Shown: piece by piece, positions 1 to 6,334 of the stretch
Position numbering within the stretch: position 1 is the stretch's first letter
How the letters are laid out: the number at the start of each line of letters is the position of its first letter
Assembly: GCA_949289625.1 (NCBI GenBank)
Contig: CASEPH010000456.1
Span: forward strand, 1 to 13,587
DNA from: an uncultured Clostridia bacterium
Lineage (GTDB): Bacteria > Bacillota_A > Clostridia > Oscillospirales > Oscillospiraceae
DNA length: 13,587 nt
Reading direction: 5' to 3'
Translations under genes and position numbers: made by a program
Notes under the pieces: model-generated
Databases searched by the model: none
Seen by the model: the letters and a program-made list of their open reading frames with translations, nothing else
Told to the model about the DNA's origin: nothing

Positions 1-2154
1 CTGGAACGGGCAGATCGCGGCGGCAGTCTCAATACCGTGGAGCTGCTGCGAATTGCCGGTGTGTTGCGTTCTGCTAGAACCGTCAAAGCCTACGGAGAGG
101 GCGAGGGGGTGGAAACGGGATGCCTGGAGCATCTATTCTGGTCCCTGACGCCTAACCGGTATCTGGAAGACCGGATTTTTGGCGCCATTATCAGCGAGGA
201 GGAGATTTCTGACAGCGCCAGTCCTGCTCTCAGCGACATTCGCCGGCATATGCGGGTGACAGGGGCCCGGGTCCGGGAGAGCTTGCAAAAGATCATCTCT
301 TCGCCCAGCTATTCCAAATATCTTCGGGAACCCATCATCACCATGCGTGGGGACCGGTATGTGGTGCCGGTGCGCAGTGAGTTCAAAAATGCCATCCCCG
401 GCATGGTCCACGATGTATCCTCCAGCGGAGGTACGTTTTTCATTGAGCCCATGCAGGCGGTGCAGGCCAATAATGAGCTGCGAGAGCTGCTGATCCAGGA
501 GAAAAAGGAGATCGAGCGGATCTTAGCGGAGCTGTCTGCGGAGGTAGCTGCCCATCGAGAGACCATCAGCACCGACTATGACACCCTGGTGGCATTGGAT
601 GTGATCTTTGCAAAGGCCCGGCTCAGCTACAGCATGAAGGCCATGTGCCCCGGTGTGGGCAGCGAAGGCAAGATCATCTTGAACCGGGCCAGACATCCGC
701 TGATCGACCCCAAGGCCGTGGTGCCCATCACTGTGCGGTTGGGGGATGACTTTGATACCCTGGTGATCACCGGCCCCAACACCGGCGGTAAAACGGTGAC
801 GCTGAAAACCCTGGGACTGCTGACGCTGATGGCGGAGTGTGGCCTCCATATTCCCGCCTCGGATGGAAGCTGCATTTCCACATACGAGATGGTTTTCGCG
901 GATATTGGAGACGAGCAGAGCATCGAACAGTCCCTCTCCACCTTCTCTTCCCATATGAAAAATATTGTGGAGATCACGGAGGCGTGCGGCGAGGGCACCT
1001 TGGTGCTCTTTGATGAACTGGGAGCCGGCACGGATCCGGCGGAAGGTGCGGCATTGGCCGTGGCAGTCATCGAGTTCTGCCGGAAATTGGGGGCGAAAAT
1101 CGCTGCCACTACTCATTACGGGGAACTGAAACTCTACGCCATGCGGACGGAAGGGGTTATCAATGCCTCCTGCGAATTTGACGTGGAAACCCTGCGGCCC
1201 ACCTACCGGCTGCTAATCGGCATTCCGGGAAAATCCAACGCCTTTGCCATTTCCCAGCGGCTGGGGCTGAGCAGTTTGATTATCGACGACGCCAAAAGCC
1301 TGGTCAGCGAAAACGATGTGAATTTTGAGGACGTGCTTTCCCAGCTGGAGGCCCAACGCCAAGCCATGGAACAGGCCCGGGTGGAGGCGGAACGGCTGAA
1401 AGCAGAGATGGAGAAAGCCCAGAAGAAATCCGACGAATACTATCAGGAGATCAAAAAAGAGCGGGACAAGGCGGTTTCCAAGGCCAGAAAAGAGGCCCAG
1501 GCCATCATTGATGATGCCCGGCGTTCAGCCAACGCGGCCATGGACGAGTTGAAAAAGATGAAAAAACAGCTGAAGGACGCCGGTGCTGTGGAGGATATGA
1601 ACCAGCGTCAGAGCGAGCTGCGCCGTGGACTCAATGCGGCGGAGGAACGGCTGACAGAGCATCAGGAGCCCCAGGTGAAAAAGGTCTCGGCGCGTCCTGC
1701 CAAGCAGGGAGATACGGTGGAGCTTCTGAAGCTGGGCACAAAGGCCACGGTTTTGCAGGTCAACAAGGATGGGTCCTTGCAGATCCAGGCCGGGATCATG
1801 AAGATCACGGTGAAACCGGATGAAGTCTATGTGCTTCCCAATCAGAGCGGACAGGATCAGGTCAAGAAGTTTGTGGAAAAAACCAACCGGGAACTTAGAA
1901 ATATTGCCACGTCTCCGGAGGTGGATCTCCGTGGTATGACCGCCGACGAAGCCCTGGGTGCTCTGGATCTGTTCCTGGATAATGCATTGATGGCGAAGCT
2001 GACCTCGGTCCGCATCATCCACGGAAAGGGGACCGGCGTTCTGCGGAAGGCGGTCCAGCAGCACCTCAAGCATAACAAACGGGTCAAATCCGTGCGGCTG
2101 GGGGTCTATGGAGAAGGCGAAGATGGGGTGACCATTGCTGAATTAGACCCGTAA
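1..2154 (+). CDS. mutS2: Endonuclease/ribosome-rescue ATPase MutS2, 5' end missing
   Basis: The frame is open from base 1, so the gene starts upstream; the GTG at 37 is internal. The 717 visible codons compare with about 780-790 in the family, so roughly 70 N-terminal residues are missing. Seen, in window codons: the MutS core, a Walker A motif GPNTGGKT (258-265), a Walker B motif LFDELGAGTDP with D338/E339, a charged coiled coil (about 445-545), a KOW-like segment (about 570-610), and a C-terminal Smr domain with DLRG (642-645) and HGKGTG (674-679). Family knowledge: MutS2 lacks the mismatch-recognition domain of MutS. It has been linked to suppression of homologous recombination and, in Bacillus, to sensing and splitting collided ribosomes. 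The Smr domain is a nuclease-type module. No clear terminator follows the stop. The identification is very secure; which cellular role dominates here cannot be read from sequence. Confidence 0.97.
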   Translation: MERADRGGSLNTVELLRIAGVLRSARTVKAYGEGEGVETGCLEHLFWSLTPNRYLEDRIFGAIISEEEISDSASPALSDIRRHMRVTGARVRESLQKIISSPSYSKYLREPIITMRGDRYVVPVRSEFKNAIPGMVHDVSSSGGTFFIEPMQAVQANNELRELLIQEKKEIERILAELSAEVAAHRETISTDYDTLVALDVIFAKARLSYSMKAMCPGVGSEGKIILNRARHPLIDPKAVVPITVRLGDDFDTLVITGPNTGGKTVTLKTLGLLTLMAECGLHIPASDGSCISTYEMVFADIGDEQSIEQSLSTFSSHMKNIVEITEACGEGTLVLFDELGAGTDPAEGAALAVAVIEFCRKLGAKIAATTHYGELKLYAMRTEGVINASCEFDVETLRPTYRLLIGIPGKSNAFAISQRLGLSSLIIDDAKSLVSENDVNFEDVLSQLEAQRQAMEQARVEAERLKAEMEKAQKKSDEYYQEIKKERDKAVSKARKEAQAIIDDARRSANAAMDELKKMKKQLKDAGAVEDMNQRQSELRRGLNAAEERLTEHQEPQVKKVSARPAKQGDTVELLKLGTKATVLQVNKDGSLQIQAGIMKITVKPDEVYVLPNQSGQDQVKKFVEKTNRELRNIATSPEVDLRGMTADEALGALDLFLDNALMAKLTSVRIIHGKGTGVLRKAVQQHLKHNKRVKSVRLGVYGEGEDGVTIAELDP

Positions 2155-2211
2155 TTGCAGGGAAAAATGTTGTTAACTATGACGAAACTGCAAAAATACG
2201 GGGGCTAGAGA

Positions 2212-2240
2212 TTGACGATTTCCGGATTCTCTGCTATGAT
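2212..2240 (+). promoter_or_regulatory. Sigma-A promoter of ptsH
   Basis: The -35 box TTGACG (2212-2217) and -10 box TATGAT (2235-2240) are separated by exactly 17 bp, each one mismatch from consensus. The predicted start is near 2247, giving a leader of about 40 nt before the ptsH ATG. It lies in the 133-bp gap after mutS2, where no terminator is visible, so some read-through from mutS2 into ptsH is also possible. Confidence 0.85.
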
Positions 2241-2287
2241 AAAGACAGCTAGGCAGAGATGCCCGAATTTTAGGGAGTGAGTGCGAA

Positions 2288-2551
2288 ATGTGTACCAAGA
2301 ATGTGGTTGTAAACAATCAGGTGGGCCTCCATGCTCGTCCTGCAACATTTTTTATTCAGAAAGCCAACGAGTTTAAATGTTCTATCTGGGTGGAGTTTGA
2401 GGAACGCCGGGTCAATGCCAAGAGCCTTCTGGGTGTGCTTTCTCTTGGAATCGTGAAGGGCACGGAGATTACCCTCATTGCCAACGGTTCTGATGAGGAA
2501 GAAGCTGTGGAAGCGCTTTCCGCGCTGATCTCCTCGGATTTTGGCGAGTAA
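2288..2551 (+). CDS. ptsH: HPr family phosphocarrier protein
   Basis: An 87-residue protein of the normal HPr length. The active-site motif GLHARPA places His at residue 15, the residue phosphorylated by enzyme I from phosphoenolpyruvate and passed to the sugar-specific EIIA proteins. NAKSLLGVLSLGI places Ser at residue 46, the HPr kinase/phosphorylase site. In Firmicutes, Ser46-phosphorylated HPr is the corepressor of CcpA in carbon catabolite repression. Both sites being intact argues against a Crh-type paralogue, which lacks His15. The ATG at 2288 has AGGGAG at 2272-2277, about 10 nt upstream. It has its own promoter. No ptsI (enzyme I) is visible nearby, so it is encoded away from the usual ptsHI pair. 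It is a cytoplasmic protein. The symbol ptsH is used in the generic sense; a second HPr elsewhere in the genome cannot be excluded. Confidence 0.95.
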   Translation: MCTKNVVVNNQVGLHARPATFFIQKANEFKCSIWVEFEERRVNAKSLLGVLSLGIVKGTEITLIANGSDEEEAVEALSALISSDFGE

Positions 2552-2564
2552 TTCTTGTATATCA

Positions 2565-2605
2565 GCCCCATGACCCAGAGGGGTCATGGGGCATTTCCTG
2601 CTTTT
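2565..2605 (+). terminator. Hairpin between ptsH and uvrC (weak or leaky terminator)
   Basis: GCCCCATGACCC (2565-2576), loop AGAG, GGGTCATGGGGC (2581-2592) form a perfect 12-bp stem starting 13 nt after the ptsH stop. What follows (2593-2605) is an interrupted T-rich stretch rather than a clean U run, so termination is probably partial. The uvrC Shine-Dalgarno lies only 14 nt downstream, leaving no room for a promoter between them. The hairpin may instead serve as a 3'-end stabiliser of the ptsH message. Confidence 0.65.
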
Positions 2606-2610
2606 GGAGG
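2606..2610 (+). promoter_or_regulatory. Ribosome binding site that fixes the uvrC start
   Basis: GGAGG stands 8 nt before the ATG at 2619. The in-frame ATG at 2586 lies inside the ptsH-uvrC hairpin and has no ribosome binding site, so it would wrongly add 11 residues. Confidence 0.88.
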
Positions 2611-2618
2611 AATTGCCT

Positions 2619-4487
2619 ATGGAAATCCTGACGCCGCAGGAGCTCAAGGATAAAGTGCTTTCGCTGCCGCTGTCGCCGGGGGTTTATCTGATGAAGGATA
2701 AAACCGGCACCATTATCTATGTGGGGAAAGCAAAAAAACTGAAAAACCGGGTCAGCCAATACTTTCAGGACTCTGTGGCGCACTCGTCCAAAACTCGTAT
2801 GATGGTGAGCCGGATCGCAGATTTTGATTATATCGTGGCTGGTTCTGAGTTTGAAGCCCTGGTGCTGGAGTGCAGTCTCATCAAGCGGCACCAGCCAAAG
2901 TACAACATCCTACTGAAGGACGACAAGGGCTATCCCTATATCCGGGTGGACCTGAAGGAGGATTACCCGGTCTTTACCATGGTGAGTAAACGCAGCGGCG
3001 ATGGAGCCAAGTATTTCGGTCCCTACGGCGGACGCTTTGTGACCCAGCAGGCGCTGGATACCATCCGGCTTACGCTGAAGCTGCCGGGATGCAGTAAGAA
3101 ATTCCCACGGGACATCGGAAAGGACCGACCCTGTCTCAACTATCAGCTTGGGAACTGCGACGGCTGGTGCCAGAAGAAGATGACTCAGGAGGAATACCGC
3201 CGGCGGATCGAGCAGGGCGTCCTGATGCTGGAGGGCCGGGACAAGGAACTGGCGGAGGAACTCAAGGCGCTGATGGAGCAGGCGGCGGAGGCTTTGGATT
3301 TTGAACTGGCTGCCAGCTACCGGGACCGGTATCGGGCCATCGAAGCCCTGTCCCAGAAACAGCTGGTGTGCTCTGGGGCTATGGCGGACACGGATGTGGT
3401 GGGGTATTTTGTCGGAACGGCAAAAACCGGATTCGCGGTGCTGCATTTTATTCACGGCAGTCTCCTTGACAAGGATGTGGAGGTGCTGGAGACCTCGGTG
3501 GGGGAGCAGCCGGAGGAGCTGGTCTCCACCCTGGTAAAGCAGTATTATATGCGCCGGGGCCTGGCGCCCAAGGATATCTATTTGCCCTGCGCCATGGAGG
3601 ACGCAGATCTGTTTGCCCAGATGCTTTTGCAGGAATACGGAAAAAAGGTTCGGATTTCCGTCCCCCAGCGGGGAGACCATGTGAAGCTGGTGCAGCTGGC
3701 CTGCAGCAACGCCCGGGAGGAGGCAGAACGGGTCTCCACCGAGGCGGAGCGAACCTCCAAGACCTTGGAGCTTCTGGGAAGTATGCTCAAGCTTCCTGGT
3801 CTTCCGGAGCGTATCGAGGCCTATGATATTTCCAATCTGGGCAGTAGTGATATTGTGGCTTCCATGACGGTATTTTGCGGGGGACAACCTCATAAAAAAG
3901 ACTATAAGCATTTCAAGCTGGAGGGCATGACCGGGCCCGACGACTACGGCTCCATGCGACAGGTGATTGAGCGCAGGTTTACCCGGTTCCTGGCGGGAGA
4001 TCCTGGCTTTTCTCAGCGGCCGGACCTGCTGCTCATTGACGGTGGCATCACCCACGCAGACACGGTCCGGCGGCAGATTGCCGCCATGGGGATCTCCATT
4101 CCCGTGTTCGGTATGGTCAAGGATAACCGGCACAGGACTCGTGCTCTGGTGACGCCGGAGGGGGATGAGATTGGGATTCAGGGAAATCCGGCAGTGTTTT
4201 CGCTGATCGGTCGGATTCAGGAGGAGACCCACCGGTTTGCCATCACCTATCAGCGGAAGCTGCGTTCCAAATCCCTGCGGAAATCCTCCCTGGACAAGAT
4301 CCCCGGTGTAGGAGATAAACGGAAACAGCAGCTTTTAAAAGCATTTAAAACCATTCAGGCAGTGTCGTCGGCGTCCCTGGAGGAATTGCAGCAGGTGGTT
4401 CCCAGGAATACTGCGGCCGCGGTTTACGAATACTATCACAGAACTTCGGAAACGGTTCCGGAGAAGGAGGTACCTTCATGCGAGTAA
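2619..4487 (+). CDS. uvrC: UvrABC system protein C (excinuclease subunit)
   Basis: A 622-residue protein, the usual UvrC length. It makes the two incisions flanking a DNA lesion in nucleotide excision repair after UvrA/UvrB loading. Domains in order: GIY-YIG nuclease for the 3' cut (GVY at 21-23, YVG at 34-36); a cysteine cluster C158, C172, C180, C184, fitting the iron-sulfur site reported for UvrC; a UVR UvrB-binding segment around 195-245; the RNase H-like nuclease for the 5' cut with YDISN (D403), LIDGG (D474) and HRFAI (H538); and a C-terminal helix-hairpin-helix pair (about 570-610). All these catalytic residues are present. The end overlaps the rsmD start by 10 bp, so the two are translationally coupled. 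Transcription probably reads through the upstream hairpin from the ptsH promoter, since no nearer promoter is visible. Confidence 0.97.
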   Translation: MEILTPQELKDKVLSLPLSPGVYLMKDKTGTIIYVGKAKKLKNRVSQYFQDSVAHSSKTRMMVSRIADFDYIVAGSEFEALVLECSLIKRHQPKYNILLKDDKGYPYIRVDLKEDYPVFTMVSKRSGDGAKYFGPYGGRFVTQQALDTIRLTLKLPGCSKKFPRDIGKDRPCLNYQLGNCDGWCQKKMTQEEYRRRIEQGVLMLEGRDKELAEELKALMEQAAEALDFELAASYRDRYRAIEALSQKQLVCSGAMADTDVVGYFVGTAKTGFAVLHFIHGSLLDKDVEVLETSVGEQPEELVSTLVKQYYMRRGLAPKDIYLPCAMEDADLFAQMLLQEYGKKVRISVPQRGDHVKLVQLACSNAREEAERVSTEAERTSKTLELLGSMLKLPGLPERIEAYDISNLGSSDIVASMTVFCGGQPHKKDYKHFKLEGMTGPDDYGSMRQVIERRFTRFLAGDPGFSQRPDLLLIDGGITHADTVRRQIAAMGISIPVFGMVKDNRHRTRALVTPEGDEIGIQGNPAVFSLIGRIQEETHRFAITYQRKLRSKSLRKSSLDKIPGVGDKRKQQLLKAFKTIQAVSSASLEELQQVVPRNTAAAVYEYYHRTSETVPEKEVPSCE

Positions 4488-5017
4488 TTACAGGCAGTGC
4501 CCGGGGCGCAAAACTTCGGACTTTGGAGGGCCTTTCCACCCGTCCTACGTCGGATCGGGTGAAGGAGGCGATCTTCAATATCATTCAGTTTGACATTGAA
4601 GGAAGGCGGGTGCTGGATCTGTTTGGAGGCAGCGGACAGCTGGCCATTGAGGCGCTGAGCCGTGGGGCCGCCTATGCTGTACTGGTAGACCAAAATCCCC
4701 AGGCGGTGTCGGTCATCAAGGAGAATCTGAAAAAGACAAAGCTGGATCAGAAGGCTTCCGTGTTTCAGTCTGACTATCTTCGGTTCCTTTCTACAACCAG
4801 AGAGCGGTTTGACATCATTTTTCTGGATCCACCATATGCGGAAAATTTTATAGAAAATGCCTTGCGAAAAATATCGGAAATTGACATTTTGACGGAAGGT
4901 GGTATAATAGTTTGTGAGCGGTCGCGGGAGAGAAGCTTGCCGGCCACAGTTGGTGATCTGATCTGCTCCAAGGACTACTGTTATGGCAAAACCGCTGTGA
5001 ATCTCTATACAAGGTGA
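4478..5017 (+). CDS. rsmD: 16S rRNA (guanine(966)-N(2))-methyltransferase RsmD
   Basis: A 179-residue cytoplasmic SAM-dependent methyltransferase that acts on G966 (E. coli numbering) of 16S rRNA in the assembled small subunit. Seen: the N-terminal RVITGSARG and TRPTSDRVKEAIFN signatures of RsmD (residues 2-34), SAM-binding motif I VLDLFGGSG (45-53) followed by IEALSRGA, and the catalytic DPPY motif (117-120) typical of N-methylation of exocyclic amines. The SAM loop reads FGGSGQL instead of the more common FAGTGAL, a mild variation. The ATG has AAGGAGG at 4464-4470, 7 nt upstream, and overlaps the uvrC end. coaD follows 6 bp after its stop; rsmD-coaD is a pairing found in many bacteria. A consensus promoter is embedded in its 3' third. 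Confidence 0.95.
   Translation: MRVITGSARGAKLRTLEGLSTRPTSDRVKEAIFNIIQFDIEGRRVLDLFGGSGQLAIEALSRGAAYAVLVDQNPQAVSVIKENLKKTKLDQKASVFQSDYLRFLSTTRERFDIIFLDPPYAENFIENALRKISEIDILTEGGIIVCERSRERSLPATVGDLICSKDYCYGKTAVNLYTR
4881..4908 (+). promoter_or_regulatory. Consensus sigma-A promoter inside rsmD, facing coaD
   Basis: TTGACA (4881-4886) and TATAAT (4903-4908) are both perfect consensus hexamers with a 16-bp spacer, within the rsmD reading frame. The -10 box uses two adjacent ATA isoleucine codons, which looks unusual in this gene neighbourhood. Predicted start near 4915, about 110 nt before the coaD ATG. It would let coaD and the following coiled-coil gene be expressed independently of ptsH-uvrC-rsmD. 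Confidence 0.72.
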
Positions 5018-5023
5018 AGTGCT

Positions 5024-5509
5024 ATGAGAATTGCCGTCTATCCGGGCAGTTTTGATCCGATTACCCTGGGCCATCTCAATATTATTGAGCGCGCCGCAAA
5101 TATTTTTGATCGGTTGATCGTCTGTGTTGGGTATAATAGTAAAAAGAATCCCATGTTTACTGCGGAAGAGCGGGTCCAGCTGATCCGACAGGTGACGCGG
5201 AAGATGGATAATGTGGAGGTGGAAGCCTCCGATGAGCTGTTGGCGCAGTACGCCCAGAGAAAGGGTGCCTGTGTGATTGTCAAAGGGCTTCGGGCTGTTT
5301 CCGATTTTGAGTCGGAGTTTACCATGAGCCTGATTAACAAAAAGCTTAATCCGGACCTGGATACCATGTTCCTCACGGCGGAGGAGAAATTCATGTATCT
5401 CAGTTCCAGCGCGGTGAAAGAACTGGGGTATTACGACGTCGAGCTGAGTGATTTCCTGCCAGTGGAGGTCATTGATGAATTTAAAGCCAGATTACATGCA
5501 AGGAGATAG
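5024..5509 (+). CDS. coaD: Phosphopantetheine adenylyltransferase
   Basis: A 161-residue protein of typical CoaD length. It catalyses the fourth step of coenzyme A synthesis, 4'-phosphopantetheine + ATP to dephospho-CoA + PPi, in the cytoplasm as a hexamer. Seen: the nucleotidyltransferase signature YPGSFDP (6-12) followed by TLGH (14-17, the T/HxGH motif), KGLRAVSDFESEF (87-99) for substrate binding, and SSSAVKE (127-133), the C-terminal motif that closes over ATP. The start ATG at 5024 has AAGGTGA (5011-5017), which overlaps the rsmD stop codon, so translation is coupled. Its stop TAG overlaps the spacer of the ribosome binding site for the next gene. It is likely transcribed from the promoter inside rsmD as well as from upstream. 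Confidence 0.97.
   Translation: MRIAVYPGSFDPITLGHLNIIERAANIFDRLIVCVGYNSKKNPMFTAEERVQLIRQVTRKMDNVEVEASDELLAQYAQRKGACVIVKGLRAVSDFESEFTMSLINKKLNPDLDTMFLTAEEKFMYLSSSAVKELGYYDVELSDFLPVEVIDEFKARLHARR
5501..5506 (+). promoter_or_regulatory. Ribosome binding site for the coiled-coil gene, inside the coaD end
   Basis: AGGAGA encodes the last two arginines of CoaD and lies 7 nt before the ATG at 5514. It favours that start over the in-frame upstream ATGs at 5448, 5475 and 5496, which are inside coaD and have no comparable site. Confidence 0.8.
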
Positions 5510-5513
5510 TCGT

Positions 5514-6068
5514 ATGGAGAACAAAACCATAGATCAGCTGCTCAGCAGCATAGTCGCCTTGGTGGGCGATGCCCGTGGCTCCCTGTTCGGTCAGGACAAG
5601 TGCATGGTGGACCGGGAACAACTGCTCTACTTGGTAGACGCCCTGCAAAAACAGCTCCCTGCGGAGATTAACGAGGCCAGAACCGTCATCGAAAACTGCA
5701 ATGTCCTCAGAACCAATGCCAAGAAGGACGCGGCTGAGACTCGGAAAGAGGCGGATAAGGTTCTGCGTGACGCAGAGGAGCGGGCAGCCAAACTGATTGA
5801 GGAAACTACCATTGTGGAGTTTGCCAAAAAGCGGGAGCAGGAGATTTTGGAGCAGGCTCAGCAGCAGCGTGCTATGCTGATCGCCGGGGCGGTGAAATAT
5901 GCAGACCGGATCATGGAAGAAGCCCAGCAGACTGTGACGGAAACCATGGAGGCGTTGAGTGCCGGTGTTGCTGCGCTGCAGGAGCGAGCCAAGGCAGATA
6001 TGGATCAGTCTATGCAGAAGATCGCTGAGGCCAGAGCTGCCCTCAAGAACGCTGAAGCCAGCGAATAA
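5514..6068 (+). CDS. SepIVA/DivIVA-like coiled-coil protein of unproven function
   Basis: A 184-residue protein with no signal peptide and no membrane segment. Residues 1-50 form a short head with a pattern like VDREQLLYLVDALQKQLP; from about residue 50 to the end it is almost entirely charged, alanine-rich heptad-like helix (repeats of KEAD, RDAEE, EEAQQ type). Automatic annotation often labels such proteins ATP synthase subunit b/H-like because of composition, but there is no membrane anchor. From memory, the head plus coil pattern and the position just after rsmD-coaD resemble a family of DivIVA-like proteins related to mycobacterial SepIVA, which acts in septation and envelope growth. That link is inference. 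It is the last gene of the unit and is followed by a strong terminator. Existence of the gene is secure; function is not. Confidence 0.88.
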   Translation: MENKTIDQLLSSIVALVGDARGSLFGQDKCMVDREQLLYLVDALQKQLPAEINEARTVIENCNVLRTNAKKDAAETRKEADKVLRDAEERAAKLIEETTIVEFAKKREQEILEQAQQQRAMLIAGAVKYADRIMEEAQQTVTETMEALSAGVAALQERAKADMDQSMQKIAEARAALKNAEASE

Positions 6069-6108
6069 TCTGAACAATTTGACAAAGAATATTTCAAATG
6101 TTTCATAC

Positions 6109-6144
6109 AACCTGCTGTTAAACTTAACAGCAGGTTGTTTTTTT
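6109..6144 (+). terminator. Intrinsic terminator ending the uvrC-rsmD-coaD-coiled-coil unit
   Basis: AACCTGCTGTTA (6109-6120) pairs perfectly with TAACAGCAGGTT (6125-6136) around a 4-nt loop and is followed by a run of seven T (6138-6144). It lies 40 nt after the stop of the coiled-coil gene. This is the strongest intrinsic terminator in the window. Confidence 0.95.
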
Positions 6145-6231
6145 CGCAATATTTAATAGAAAATAAAAATGCTTATGCAACATGAAGCAGGAAAACTTGC
6201 AGCATATGGGTGAAATTTGTGATTTCTGTGC

Positions 6232-6260
6232 TTTACATCGTTTCGGGAATGCGGTATAAT
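6232..6260 (+). promoter_or_regulatory. Sigma-A promoter of pyc
   Basis: TTTACA (6232-6237) and a perfect TATAAT (6255-6260) with a 17-bp spacer. The predicted start is near 6267, giving a leader of about 68 nt before the GTG at 6335. The region between the preceding terminator and the -35 box (6145-6231) is AT-rich with no gene. Confidence 0.88.
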
Positions 6261-6285
6261 AATTGTGCTACGACAAATTGTTTCG

Positions 6286-6307
6286 GCGGAAGAAGAGGTG
6301 CTTCCGC
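6286..6307 (+). promoter_or_regulatory. Hairpin in the pyc 5' leader
   Basis: GCGGAAG (6286-6292) and CTTCCGC (6301-6307) form a perfect 7-bp stem around an 8-nt loop AAGAGGTG. It lies about 16 nt upstream of the pyc ribosome binding site GAGGTG (6324-6329). There is no T run, so it is not a terminator. The loop also contains GAGGTG, identical to the actual ribosome binding site. Role unknown; it may protect the message 5' end or affect translation. Confidence 0.5.
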
Positions 6308-6334
6308 ACGCAACAGGTTATTTGAGGTGATATT

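Noticed and set aside
2155..2193. TTGCAG/CTGCAA inverted repeat after mutS2 as a terminator
   Set aside because: A 6-bp stem with a 27-nt loop and no T run is not a credible intrinsic terminator.
2910..4232. A 440-codon antisense frame opposite uvrC
   Set aside because: It is also in codon register with a complete, intact gene; the translation shows no domain, and the sense strand explains all signal.
5114..5137. TATAAT inside coaD (5132-5137) as a possible promoter
   Set aside because: Nearby TTGATC candidates sit at 12 or 20 bp spacing, outside the workable range, and no gene start follows at a sensible distance.
5448..5513. Longer version of the coiled-coil protein starting inside coaD
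   Set aside because: The upstream ATGs lack a well-placed ribosome binding site and overlap the CoaD C-terminus; AGGAGA fits ATG 5514.
6170..6206. Inverted repeats TGCTT/AAGCA and TATGC/GCATA upstream of the pyc promoter
   Set aside because: Arms of only 5 bp in AT-rich DNA with long loops are expected by chance; no supporting feature.
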